A DNA stretch of 64,000 bases from Bacteroidales bacterium (GCA_024400295.1 JAKSNA010000005.1:62001-126000); one strand, 5' to 3'; numbered from the stretch's first letter, positions 8,362-16,691 are shown. Made by a program: numbers and translations. The notes: generated by a model not told the origin, from the sequence alone.

Positions 8362-10338
8362 CTAAGGAACAAGGACGAGGCGGAAGCCGCAGTTGTGGCT
8401 CCGGTTGACGGGCGTAATGTTGAACCGAAACGAGACACGACAGTACCTCGCGTTGAAGTACCAGCTACCGCCGCGAAGAACGCGGTAGGAGCCTGATGAC
8501 GGCCCCGTTGGGTTGGTCTGGGAACCGCTGCTGTAACTCCCGGACCAGTCTTGACACCATTCGTAAACGTTGCCGCTCATGTCGTAGATTCCAAGCTCAT
8601 TAGGCGATTTCGTGCCTACTGTGTGTGTCTTGCTTCCGCTGTTATTCGTGTACCACGCCACATCGTTTATGTTGTTGCTCCCGCTGTACTTGTATCCCCT
8701 GCTCCTGTTTCCGCCTCTCGCTGCGTACTCCCACTCCGCCTCAGTGGGAAGGCGGAAGTTCGCCCCCGTCAGGCTGTTCAGCTTCCTTATGAACGTCTGG
8801 CAGTCGTCCCAGCTCACACTCTCAACAGGCAGTTTGCTCCCCTTGAAAAAACTCGGGTTGCTCCTCATAACAGCCTCCCATAGCTCCTGCGTCACCTCGA
8901 ACTTGCCTATGTAGTAGTCGCTCATGGTCACGCTGTGGGTAGGCTTTTCGCCGTAGGATGCGTCGCTCCCCTGCTCGGAGGTCGCGCCCATCGTGAACGT
9001 GCCGCCATTAACGGCAATCATCTCGAACGTCACGCCGTTGACCGTGAAGGTCTTGTTGCCAAAAAATTCAAGCTTCACCGAGCTGTCGCCGCCGTTCTGC
9101 GCAACGGTTATGGTCTTCTCAACGGTCTTCGAGTCGCGCACGGCCTTTATGGTGTGCGTGCCGAATGAGAGTGTGGCGGTCAGCGGGCTTGCGCCGAGGT
9201 AGTTGCCGTCGGCATACAGCTGGTCGCCCTGCTTATCGGTGAATATTTCAACGTTGCGGCCGTTGGTGAGTGTCACGTTCACGCTCGCCGTTTTGCCTTC
9301 CTCCACCATCACCGTCTTCATGGCCGGCGCGTAGTCGCCATAAGTGAGCGTCACGTTGCGTGAGCCCACAGGCACATTGTCAACCGTCATCGGGGTCTTG
9401 CCCTTATAATCGTTGTCTATCGTTATGTCAGCACCTGCCGGTGAAGAAACAACATACACCTTCCCGTACTGCACCCGCACCGCTTCAAGCGTCACGTCCT
9501 CAAACTGTCTGTTCACCTCGCCGGCCTTTATCGTCAACATATTGGCGAAAGGCTCGTAGCCTTCCTTGCGCAGCTCCACAACGTGCTGCCCACGCTTTAT
9601 CTTCTCCATCAGATACGGCGTGGTGCCGACTTTTTTCTTGTCGATATACACCTCCGCGCCGCTCGGCGTGCTCTTCACCGTGATGTAGCCGAAGTCGGGA
9701 CGCAGCTCGATGTTCAGCTCCTTCTTCTCACTCTGCGTGAACGTCACCGAACTCTCCTCCGTGATGTAGTCCTCGCATTCCACCTTGTAGCGGTGCTCCG
9801 CACCTATCGACACAGCCTTGCTGCAGTCGCCGATGCCGACCTTCTCACCGTCAATGTAAATCGTTGCGTTGTCGGGCGTGGTGATGATGTTGAGCGTCGC
9901 CGTCTCCATACCAAGCACCAGCTCGTAGATCTTCTTCGGCTCAAGGTTGTATGGCAGCCTGAACTCGCATTCACCCTGGTATTTCATCAGGATGGAACCA
10001 GGTTTCTTCGACGAGACGTAAAGGCGATACTCGCCGTTCTCGTAGGCCTTGTGCATTATCATGATGTTGCGCGGCACGAAGACAAGCTTCTGCAACGTCG
10101 CCTCGTCGAAGCCCTGCGCCTTAACCTTCACCAAGCAGACAGGGTTGTTGTCATAATCTTCGAGTTGGTTCTTTTGGAGCTTCCCCTCGTCCATGATGCC
10201 GTTCTGTATCTTGTTGAACTCAACGACATACACCGGCGACGTGTTCTGCGCCTGAGATGTGATGCTCAAAAACATGATGCAAAGCAATGCAATCAAAAAT
10301 GTGAATGAATGTGATGAATGTGTTGTGATGTATTTCAT
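8362..10338 (-). CDS. PEGA-repeat protein with formylglycine-generating-enzyme-like domain, paralog 3
   Basis: A 658-residue exported protein. The signal peptide and leader match paralog 2, the next roughly 105 residues are nearly identical to paralog 1, and the rest is different. Three clear PEGA repeats (about 147-213, 216-280 and 291-357) and a fourth divergent one (about 361-425) lead into an FGE-sulfatase/SUMF1-like domain (about 437-658; VNGGTFTMG, YYIGKFEVTQELWEAVM, LPTEAEWEYAARGG, YDMSGNVYEWC, RVLRGGSW, GFRLV). In Bacteroidota such domains are mostly non-catalytic binding modules on surface proteins; whether this one is an enzyme cannot be said. It lies 30 bases behind aroQ and has no promoter of its own in view. 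Confidence 0.88.
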   Translation of the reverse strand: MKYITTHSSHSFTFLIALLCIMFLSITSQAQNTSPVYVVEFNKIQNGIMDEGKLQKNQLEDYDNNPVCLVKVKAQGFDEATLQKLVFVPRNIMIMHKAYENGEYRLYVSSKKPGSILMKYQGECEFRLPYNLEPKKIYELVLGMETATLNIITTPDNATIYIDGEKVGIGDCSKAVSIGAEHRYKVECEDYITEESSVTFTQSEKKELNIELRPDFGYITVKSTPSGAEVYIDKKKVGTTPYLMEKIKRGQHVVELRKEGYEPFANMLTIKAGEVNRQFEDVTLEAVRVQYGKVYVVSSPAGADITIDNDYKGKTPMTVDNVPVGSRNVTLTYGDYAPAMKTVMVEEGKTASVNVTLTNGRNVEIFTDKQGDQLYADGNYLGASPLTATLSFGTHTIKAVRDSKTVEKTITVAQNGGDSSVKLEFFGNKTFTVNGVTFEMIAVNGGTFTMGATSEQGSDASYGEKPTHSVTMSDYYIGKFEVTQELWEAVMRSNPSFFKGSKLPVESVSWDDCQTFIRKLNSLTGANFRLPTEAEWEYAARGGNRSRGYKYSGSNNINDVAWYTNNSGSKTHTVGTKSPNELGIYDMSGNVYEWCQDWSGSYSSGSQTNPTGPSSGSYRVLRGGSWYFNARYCRVSFRFNITPVNRSHNCGFRLVLVP

Positions 10339-10368
10339 AGTGCGTCAGCCTCTTTTAACTCTACTCTT

Positions 10369-10788
10369 TTAACTTTTAACTAAAAACTCCACCGCTTCCT
10401 CGTAGCCTTTGAGTCCGTGGCCGGCAATTACTTTCACCGAAGCCTCGCCGGTGAACGAACGGTGACGGAACTCTTCCCTTTCGAAGACATTGGTGATATG
10501 CACCTCCACGACGGGTATCCTGATGGCGCGGATTGTGTCGGCAAGGGCTATCGAGGTGTGGGAATAGCCTCCCGGATTGAAGACGATTCCGTCGTAAACG
10601 TCCATCGCCTCCTGCAATTTGTCAATCAGAACGCCCTCGTGATTCGACTGGAAACTGAATATCTCATGCTCCGGGAAGCGTTTCTCCATTTCCCAGATAT
10701 AATCGTCAAGTGATTGAGTGCCATATATTTCCGGCTCACGTTTCCCGATAAGGTTCAGGTTAGGACCATTTAAAACAAGTATTTTCAT
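10369..10788 (-). CDS. aroQ: 3-dehydroquinate dehydratase, type II
   Basis: A 139-residue enzyme of the shikimate pathway that dehydrates 3-dehydroquinate to 3-dehydroshikimate. The family motifs are all present: NGPNLNLIG at the N-terminus, the active-site tyrosine in EIYG, FQSNHEG, NPGGYSHTS, EVHITN with its histidine, and a late FTGEASVKVIAGHG. Length is normal for the dodecameric type II family. Six bases separate it from the upstream YhcG-like gene, so it is read as the middle gene of an operon. Its last two codons and stop lie in a TTTTAACTTTT repeat that is also the breakpoint of the PEGA leader duplication. Confidence 0.95.
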   Translation of the reverse strand: MKILVLNGPNLNLIGKREPEIYGTQSLDDYIWEMEKRFPEHEIFSFQSNHEGVLIDKLQEAMDVYDGIVFNPGGYSHTSIALADTIRAIRIPVVEVHITNVFEREEFRHRSFTGEASVKVIAGHGLKGYEEAVEFLVKS

Positions 10789-10794
10789 GATAAT

Positions 10795-11895
10795 TTATTT
10801 TTCTGTTATTTCATCACATTTTCTCTGATAAATAGCCTGACTTTCACAAGCCGTATAGCCTTCCTGCTGAAGACGATAGATTTCCGTCTCGCGTTCTATC
10901 TCCATCTTAAGTTGTTCTTTTGTAGGGACATAGAGCATATACTTTGCCTGAAAGATATGGTCGCTGCCGTTCAACGTCGAATAGCGAGCGACATCTTCAT
11001 CAGTGTCGGCACAAAGGATTATGCCAAAAGTCGGGTTGTGACCTTCCGGCCGGAATTTCTCATCGAACATCTTGCAATACATATCCATTTGTCCGACATC
11101 CTGATATGAAATTTTATCTGTTTTTAAATCGACAAGTATGAAACAATTCAGGATATAATTGTAAAAGACAAGATCGATGAAATAATCATTCTGACCGGTC
11201 GGAATGTGTTTCTGTCTGTCAACAAGTGCATAACCTTTGCCAATCTCCATGAGAAATTTTTCAATATGACTGATTATGGCGTCCTCCAATTCAGTCTCGA
11301 CGAAATACTTGTCGTGTTTCATCCCAAGAAACTCGGCGACAACAGGATTTTTGACAAACTCCGTCTTGTCAATTTGGGTATTGACAGAAGAATGGATATC
11401 AACAACTTCTTTGGTTTTGTCTTTCTGATTTGCCAAAAGACGATAATAATACTGCGTGTTTATATTGCGTTCCAATTCCCGCGTACTCCACAACTGTTCG
11501 GATGCCTCCTTCAAATACCATAATCTTGCGCGTTCATCATCGACACGAAGAAGATGGCGGAAATGTGTCCAAGAAAGATTTGGCACTCGCGAGTGCCAAA
11601 TCTCCAAGTCATTGAAATACAAATAAAACTGCCGATAACTGCGAAGTCGGCGCTCATTGAAATTTTCGCCAAAATCTCCAACCAGATCTCGTGCAAGATT
11701 CTTGATGAGTTCTTGTCCGTACTCAGCACGCGCCGCGCCATGTTGTTCTTCCTCGACGATGCGTCGGCCGACATTCCAGTACGTAAAAATCATGGAAGCG
11801 TTGACGGCAGCATACGCCTGACCACGACCTTTTGCAATAATTTTCCTAATCTCAGCAACAATATTGTTGCAATTTGTTTTTTCAATATTGTTCAT
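10795..11895 (-). CDS. YhcG/DUF1016 family PDDEXK nuclease-domain protein
   Basis: A 366-residue protein with an N-terminal DUF1016 domain (about 8-170, MIFTYWNVGRRIVEEE and LSWTHFRHLLRVDD) and a C-terminal PDDEXK-like nuclease domain (GKGYALVDRQKHI, DYFIDLVFYN, FILVDLKT). The D...DLK pattern fits the catalytic core of the fold. Members occur widely, often beside restriction-modification or mobile genes, and some act in DNA processing; the role here is unknown. Residues 98-107 (EIWHSRVPNL) are encoded by a perfect 28-base palindrome that looks like an in-frame repeat insertion. It is the first gene of an operon with aroQ and PEGA paralog 3. Confidence 0.88.
   Translation of the reverse strand: MNNIEKTNCNNIVAEIRKIIAKGRGQAYAAVNASMIFTYWNVGRRIVEEEQHGAARAEYGQELIKNLARDLVGDFGENFNERRLRSYRQFYLYFNDLEIWHSRVPNLSWTHFRHLLRVDDERARLWYLKEASEQLWSTRELERNINTQYYYRLLANQKDKTKEVVDIHSSVNTQIDKTEFVKNPVVAEFLGMKHDKYFVETELEDAIISHIEKFLMEIGKGYALVDRQKHIPTGQNDYFIDLVFYNYILNCFILVDLKTDKISYQDVGQMDMYCKMFDEKFRPEGHNPTFGIILCADTDEDVARYSTLNGSDHIFQAKYMLYVPTKEQLKMEIERETEIYRLQQEGYTACESQAIYQRKCDEITEK
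11576..11603. repeat. Perfect 28-base palindrome inside the DUF1016 gene
   Basis: AGATTTGGCACTCG is followed directly by its exact reverse complement. It keeps the reading frame and lies between two conserved blocks of the protein, FYLYF and LSWTHF. Confidence 0.85.
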
Positions 11896-11918
11896 TTTAA
11901 AAGTATTGATTCAGGTTG

Positions 11919-11926
11919 CAAAGATA
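11919..11926 (-). promoter_or_regulatory. -7 promoter box of DUF1016-aroQ-PEGA3 operon
   Basis: The minus strand reads TATCTTTG, about 24 bases upstream of the DUF1016 start codon. Confidence 0.6.
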
Positions 11927-11981
11927 CATCATTCCGAGGAGAAAATAGCCCATTTGTTTTCAAGTCTGTTTTTTTCAACAA

Positions 11982-12125
11982 TTAATTTGGCATCAAAATC
12001 CCGCAGTAGTTCAGCGTATTATTCATAAATTTTTCTATAAACCTCGTATCGGTCACTTCAAATAATTTCGCACATGCCTTATGGTAATTATCAAGTCTTT
12101 GCAGCCAACGGATATCGTTTTCCAT
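11982..12125 (-). pseudogene. Fragment of HI0074-type nucleotidyltransferase substrate-binding protein
   Basis: A 47-codon frame begins MENDIRWLQRLDNYHKA, which closely resembles the start of HI0074-family proteins, the HEPN-like partners of small MNT nucleotidyltransferases in toxin-antitoxin pairs. Full-length members are about 130-145 residues. Here the similarity fades after about 20 residues and the frame stops at 47. No nucleotidyltransferase partner lies next to it. It is best read as the remnant of a lost MNT/HEPN pair, although a translated short protein cannot be excluded. Confidence 0.45.
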
Positions 12126-12293
12126 ACACTTTTATTAATTTTTTGCAAAAATAAGATTTAATATGCATTTTTGGTGATAAATTCATAAAAAAAATCACTA
12201 AAAGTATTCATCAAGTCATATTACATAGTTTTTCCAAAAAAGAAAACAGGAGAATATTTTTTTTGAAAAAGTTTTTCAGTTAAAAAATAATTG

Positions 12294-12406
12294 TATCTTT
12301 GCAGCATCGTTTTACCATACAGCGCAGGTAACGAAGACTGTCAGCGTCGATGTTTTTGACAGTGACGAAAAAATCAGACCGAAGTTCTACTTCGGTCTTT
12401 TTATTA
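12294..12406 (+). ncRNA. Possible small RNA with promoter and terminator
   Basis: A TATCTTTG box at 12294-12301 is followed by about 60 bases with no credible reading frame, a hairpin with arms ACTGTCA and TGACAGT (about 12339-12373), and a strong terminator hairpin GACCGAAG-TTCTA-CTTCGGTC with a T run (about 12380-12405). This gives a discrete transcript of roughly 100 bases. It matches no RNA family that I recognise. The terminator overlaps the end of the minus-strand nuclease-like gene and would work in both directions. Confidence 0.4.
12380..12406. terminator. Bidirectional intrinsic terminator
   Basis: The stem GACCGAAG/CTTCGGTC has a five-base loop, with T runs on the plus side (CTTTTTATTA) and on the minus side (TGATTTTTTC). 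The stop codon of the gene at 12387 lies in the hairpin. Confidence 0.75.
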
Positions 12407-12824
12407 TATCAAATGCGGTCAGAAGCCATTTCTTTATTTGACCTCCGTTTTCAGATTCCAAAGCAATGACGAAACGGAATCCCTCACTTTCAAAAACTCT
12501 TTTTTGGCTGTCTGATTTTTTAAGATTAAAATTTCCAAATTGAACAACGATCGGAATAAAATCTTCAATATCAAACCCAAGCCGATTGATTTCCTTTTCA
12601 TGTTTATCAATGATGTGAGCCAATCCATAACCTTTATGTTTTATCGGATCTGTAACCTCTCCCCACACAATGTCTATATCTCCTATGTCATCACGGTGAA
12701 GAGCATTTACGCACTCGCCATTTTTTGTTTTACGTAGAAATTTGATAGCTTCTTTGGGTTTTCCTGAAAATTGTTTATAAATCGGCCCAAATTTACCGAC
12801 TTCAACGGTTTTATCAACATTCAT
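12387..12824 (-). CDS. Orphan barnase/EndoU/ColicinE5-RelE-like nuclease-domain protein
   Basis: From the ATG at 12824 this is a 145-residue protein. FSGKPKEAIKFL, a short GECVNALHRDDIGDIDIVWGE segment and KGYGLAHIIDKHEKEI match the pattern of the phage-type barnase-EndoU-ColicinE5/D-RelE (PBECR) domain usually found at the end of large phage or conjugative polyvalent proteins; the assignment is by eye. A longer frame reaches back to 12908 but would overlap gcvP and run through the gcvP terminator, so the internal ATG is preferred. That leaves only about 16 bases between the terminator's T-rich tail and the ATG. No immunity or antitoxin gene is adjacent. Confidence 0.6.
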   Translation of the reverse strand: MNVDKTVEVGKFGPIYKQFSGKPKEAIKFLRKTKNGECVNALHRDDIGDIDIVWGEVTDPIKHKGYGLAHIIDKHEKEINRLGFDIEDFIPIVVQFGNFNLKKSDSQKRVFESEGFRFVIALESENGGQIKKWLLTAFDIIKRPK

Positions 12825-12839
12825 AATTTTGGATTTGGT

Positions 12840-12887
12840 TAAATATAAAAAATGTAGGGGACAAAGTAATCCTTGTCCCCTACTGGA
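12840..12887 (-). terminator. Intrinsic terminator of gcvP
   Basis: On the minus strand a stem formed by GTAGGGGACAAGG and its partner CTTTGTCCCCTAC closes an ATTA loop and is followed by ATTTTTTATATTT. It begins at the gcvP stop codon. Confidence 0.8.
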
Positions 12888-12889
12888 TT

Positions 12890-15754
12890 TTATTCCATCA
12901 CTCTGCAAACCAGATTTCTGTCGCCGTAGGCGTCGTCAATCCTTGTGACGTGTGGGAAGTATTTGTCTTGGACGTCGCTCTTGAGCGGGAATCCTGCCTC
13001 TTCGCGTGTAAACGGGAACTTCCACTCGTCGGCCATCAGCATCTCGGCGGTGTATGGTGCGTGCGAGATGATGTTGTCGCCCTGCGGAGCCTTGCCGTCT
13101 TCGATGTCCTTGATTTCCTGACGGATCTTGATCATTGCGTCAACGAAACGGTCGAGTTCGGCGAGCGGCTCGCTCTCGGTCGGTTCAACCATCAATGTCT
13201 CGTGAACAGGGAACGCCACTGTCGGGGCATGGAAGCCGTAGTCCATGAGACGTTTCGCGATGTCGATTGCCGCGACGCCGGTGGTGTGGCTGATGTGATT
13301 GATGTCGAGAATCATCTCGTGAGCCACATGGCCGTTGTTGCCTGTATAGAGGATCGGATAGTAGTCTTTAAGTCTGTCTTTCAAGTAGTTGGCATTGAGG
13401 ATGGCACCCATCGTGGCTTTCTTGAGGCCTTCGCCGCCGAGCATCTTGATGTAGCAGTAAGTTATTGTGAGTATCTGTGCGCTGCCGAACGGAGCCGCCG
13501 ACACTGCGCCTTTCTGCTCTGAGCCGCCTGTGTGGAAGCAGACATGGCTCGGGAGGAACGGCACGAGGTGAGCCGCCACGCCGATAGGGCCGACGCCCGG
13601 GCCGCCGCCGCCGTGAGGGATGGCGAATGTCTTGTGGAGGTTGAGATGGCAGACGTCAGCGCCGATGAAGCCGGGGCATGTGAGTCCGACCTGCGCGTTC
13701 ATGTTGGCGCCGTCCATATAGACCTGGCCGCCGTTGTCATGAACGAGTTTCATGAGGGTGCGGATGCCGTCTTCGTAGATACCGTGTGTTGAAGGATATG
13801 TCACCATGAAGGCGGCGAGGTTGTCCTTGTACTGCTCGGCCTTCGCCTTTGCGTCTTCAAGGTCGATGTTGCCGTGGTCATCGCATTTCACAACGACGAC
13901 TTCGAGGCCGGCCATCGCTGCCGAAGCCGGGTTGGTGCCGTGAGCTGACGCCGGAATCAGGCAGATGTTGCGGTGTCCCTGACCCTTTGATTCCTGGTAA
14001 CGGCGGATTGTCAGCAAGCCTGCATATTCGCCGCTCGCGCCTGAGTTAGGCATGAACGACATTCCCTTGAAGCCCGTGATTTCGCAGAGGTCTTTCTCGA
14101 GTTCGCTGATCATTTCGAGATAGCCTTCAACCTGGTCGGCAGGCACGAACGGGTGTATGTTGCCGAATTCAGGCCAGCTGAGCGCGAACATCGATGTCGC
14201 CGGATTGAGTTTCATGGTGCATGAGCCAAGCGGGATCATCGAGCGGTTGAGGCTGAGGTCGCGGTCTTCGAGCTTCTTCATGTAACGCATCATGTCGGTC
14301 TCGCTGCGGTACTTCGAGAACACCGGAGCAGTGAGATAAGCCGACGTGCGGCGCATCGTCTCCTGGATGCCGTTGAATGTCTGGCAGACGCTCGGGCAGC
14401 ACACGAAGTCTTCGTGTTTCGCGCCAAGCACCTCCGCCACGACAGCGACAATCTCGTTAACGTCGGCGAGACTTGTCGTCTCATCAAGGCTGATGCCGAA
14501 ATGCTGCTTGTCGATGATGCGGAAGTTCATCTTATGTTCGAGAGCTTTCTCGTTGACCTTGCATGTGCAGACGCCTTCCGGCATCTCGAAATACAGAGTG
14601 TCGAAGTAGTTGGCGTTCAGCTGTTTGACACCGATCTTCTGCATCTCCTTGTCGAGGACGCATGTCAATATATTAATGTGTCTTGCGATTTCCCTGATAC
14701 CATCCTGGCCGTGGTATATTGCGTAGAAGCCCGACATGATGGCCAGGAGAGCCTGTGCCGTGCAGATGTTTGAGGTGGCCTTCTCGCGTTTGATGTGCTG
14801 TTCGCGTGTCTGGAGAGCGAGGCGGTAGGCCGGGTTACCGAGGGCGTCTTTGGAGATGCCGATGATACGTCCCGGCATGTTGCGTTTGTATTCTTCCGTC
14901 GTGGCGAAGAAGCCTGCGTGCGGGCCGCCGAAGCCCATCGGGAGACCGAAGCGCTGGTTGCTGCCGAACACCACGTCGGCGCCCCATTCGCCGGCAGGAG
15001 TGATGAGCGCGAGGCTCATGAGGTCTGATGCAACACCGACCTGCATTCCTTTTTCCTTCCAGACTTTCACGTCATCACGGTAATCGATGACACGGCCGTA
15101 CTGGTTAGGGTTCTGCACGAGGACTCCGAAATACTCTTCACCCGCGCTGAAGTTTCTGATGTCATCGACGACGACTTCGATTCCGAGGAAGTGAGCGCGT
15201 GTCTTGATGACTTCGATTGTCTGCGGGAACATGTCGTTGGCGACGAAGATCTTGTTGACGCCGGCCTTGACCTGTGCGCGTGAACGCTGGTGGTAGAACA
15301 TGAGCATGGCCTCTGCCGCCGCTGTGCCTTCATCGAGCAGCGAGGCGTTCGCCAAAGGCATGGCTGTCATGTCGCTGATGACTGTCTGGAAGTTGAGGAG
15401 AGCCTCAAGACGGCCCTGCGAGACTTCAGCCTGATAAGGAGTATATGATGTGTACCAGCCAGGGTTTTCGAGGATGTTACGCGTGATGACACCAGGGGTG
15501 ATGACATTGTAGTAACCCATTCCGATGTAGGTTCTGTACTGTTTGTTCTTTGCGCCGAGTGCCTTCAAATGCGAGACACATTCGTATTCGTTCATTCCGC
15601 GGCCAATGTTCAGGTCTTTCGGAAGACGGATTTCAGGTGAAATGATCTCATCGACGAGCTGTTCCGTCGATTTCACGCCGATGACCTGAAGCATTTTTTC
15701 AACGTCAGCTTCTGTCGGTCCGTTGTGACGTTTAATGAAGTTATTGTTAATCAT
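12890..15754 (-). CDS. gcvP: Glycine dehydrogenase (decarboxylating), P protein
   Basis: A 954-residue homodimeric-type P protein of the glycine cleavage system, which decarboxylates glycine and passes the aminomethyl group to lipoyl-H protein. The N-terminus (RHNGPTEADVEKML), the internal glycine-rich motif PHGGGGPGVGPIG and the PLP-binding lysine in CHLNLHKTF are typical, and length is normal for the fused type. The other subunits (T, H, L) are not in the window, so the gene stands alone, as is common in Bacteroidales. It has its own promoter box and a strong terminator. Confidence 0.96.
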   Translation of the reverse strand: MINNNFIKRHNGPTEADVEKMLQVIGVKSTEQLVDEIISPEIRLPKDLNIGRGMNEYECVSHLKALGAKNKQYRTYIGMGYYNVITPGVITRNILENPGWYTSYTPYQAEVSQGRLEALLNFQTVISDMTAMPLANASLLDEGTAAAEAMLMFYHQRSRAQVKAGVNKIFVANDMFPQTIEVIKTRAHFLGIEVVVDDIRNFSAGEEYFGVLVQNPNQYGRVIDYRDDVKVWKEKGMQVGVASDLMSLALITPAGEWGADVVFGSNQRFGLPMGFGGPHAGFFATTEEYKRNMPGRIIGISKDALGNPAYRLALQTREQHIKREKATSNICTAQALLAIMSGFYAIYHGQDGIREIARHINILTCVLDKEMQKIGVKQLNANYFDTLYFEMPEGVCTCKVNEKALEHKMNFRIIDKQHFGISLDETTSLADVNEIVAVVAEVLGAKHEDFVCCPSVCQTFNGIQETMRRTSAYLTAPVFSKYRSETDMMRYMKKLEDRDLSLNRSMIPLGSCTMKLNPATSMFALSWPEFGNIHPFVPADQVEGYLEMISELEKDLCEITGFKGMSFMPNSGASGEYAGLLTIRRYQESKGQGHRNICLIPASAHGTNPASAAMAGLEVVVVKCDDHGNIDLEDAKAKAEQYKDNLAAFMVTYPSTHGIYEDGIRTLMKLVHDNGGQVYMDGANMNAQVGLTCPGFIGADVCHLNLHKTFAIPHGGGGPGVGPIGVAAHLVPFLPSHVCFHTGGSEQKGAVSAAPFGSAQILTITYCYIKMLGGEGLKKATMGAILNANYLKDRLKDYYPILYTGNNGHVAHEMILDINHISHTTGVAAIDIAKRLMDYGFHAPTVAFPVHETLMVEPTESEPLAELDRFVDAMIKIRQEIKDIEDGKAPQGDNIISHAPYTAEMLMADEWKFPFTREEAGFPLKSDVQDKYFPHVTRIDDAYGDRNLVCRVME

Positions 15755-15792
15755 ATAATTATATGTTAATTTGTAATTAATTTCAAAACGTG

Positions 15793-15800
15793 CAAATTTA
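15793..15800 (-). promoter_or_regulatory. -7 promoter box of gcvP
   Basis: The minus strand reads TAAATTTG, about 38 bases upstream of the gcvP ATG, back to back with the box of the next lipoprotein gene. Confidence 0.55.
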
Positions 15801-15834
15801 TGATATTTTATCTAACATGGGAAAAGAATTTTTA

Positions 15835-15842
15835 TAATTTTG
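15835..15842 (+). promoter_or_regulatory. -7 promoter box of lipoprotein gene at 15890
   Basis: TAATTTTG matches TAnnTTTG and lies 48 bases before the ATG at 15890. This supports that start over an in-frame codon near 15800. Confidence 0.55.
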
Positions 15843-15889
15843 CAAAAAATAAAAGTTATACGATACATATACATAAGACACACATTATT

Positions 15890-16654
15890 ATGAAAAAACC
15901 GCTGATTTTGATGGCAATTTTATGCCTAATCTTGACGACAAACTGCAAGAAAAAGGAAGACACAAACACAAAACTCGAATATTTAGGTGAGAACCCTATA
16001 GAGATGGCATTGCTTGATGAGCTGACTCTCAATGTCAGTTCAGAGTATCCAGTGACTGTTAAATCATTAAATGACAAATACATAACTGTCATCGACGGGC
16101 TGAAAATCAAAGGTAAGAATGTCGGCAGCGGCGAGATTGAGTTGGACAACGGTCACGAAACGCTGAGGATTCCGGTGAATGTCAGGTTGTTCAAAGAGCC
16201 TTCTTTCAACTTCGGCTGCTCGAAAGCCGACATCCGCGCAAAACACGGAAACCCTGATTATATTTTTGGAGACTCAGTGTATATTTACGGCAACTACAAC
16301 CAGACGAGCATGTTTGTCTCATACGCATGCACCCAGATGAACTTCCTTTTTTCACAATCAGGGAATTACGCCGAATCGCATGTCTTCATCATTGACGATG
16401 TCAACACACTTCTTGAAAAATACCTTACAGAAGATTTCATCCCGTATGACACCTTAGAGCCAGCCGCCGACTCGATTTATTATTTCTACAAAAACAGAGC
16501 TGACAACAGGATTATTTGCGGCAGATACAACGAAGTCAACAAAGGATTAGAACCGCCATACAAGGACACGTGGCTGTTCTATTTCGAGGCCACCGACGGG
16601 AAGGGAGACAACTTTATCATTCCATCACGACCGTCTTTGCCTTGTTGTCAATGA
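15890..16654 (+). CDS. Lipoprotein of unknown function
   Basis: A 254-residue protein starting MKKPLILMAIL with a lipoprotein signal ending LTTNC, followed by KKKED. The first 100 mature residues look like a beta-sandwich (strands around LTLNVSSEYPVTVKSL and RIPVNVRLF). The rest contains CSKADIRAKHGNPDYI, a pattern seen in small envelope proteins whose fold resembles outer-membrane assembly lipoproteins, but I cannot name the family. An in-frame codon near 15800 lies upstream of the promoter box and is not used here. Confidence 0.65.
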   Translation: MKKPLILMAILCLILTTNCKKKEDTNTKLEYLGENPIEMALLDELTLNVSSEYPVTVKSLNDKYITVIDGLKIKGKNVGSGEIELDNGHETLRIPVNVRLFKEPSFNFGCSKADIRAKHGNPDYIFGDSVYIYGNYNQTSMFVSYACTQMNFLFSQSGNYAESHVFIIDDVNTLLEKYLTEDFIPYDTLEPAADSIYYFYKNRADNRIICGRYNEVNKGLEPPYKDTWLFYFEATDGKGDNFIIPSRPSLPCCQ

Positions 16655-16691
16655 CAACGAAATACACGCCGCTTGAAGAGCCATGAAATCA

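Noticed and set aside
12350-12469. A 39-codon frame starting inside the small-RNA candidate
   Set aside because: It runs through the terminator and antisense to the nuclease-like gene, with no leader signal.
12825-12908. Longer N-terminus for the nuclease-like protein
   Set aside because: It would overlap gcvP and be encoded by the gcvP terminator stem; family similarity begins after the ATG at 12824.
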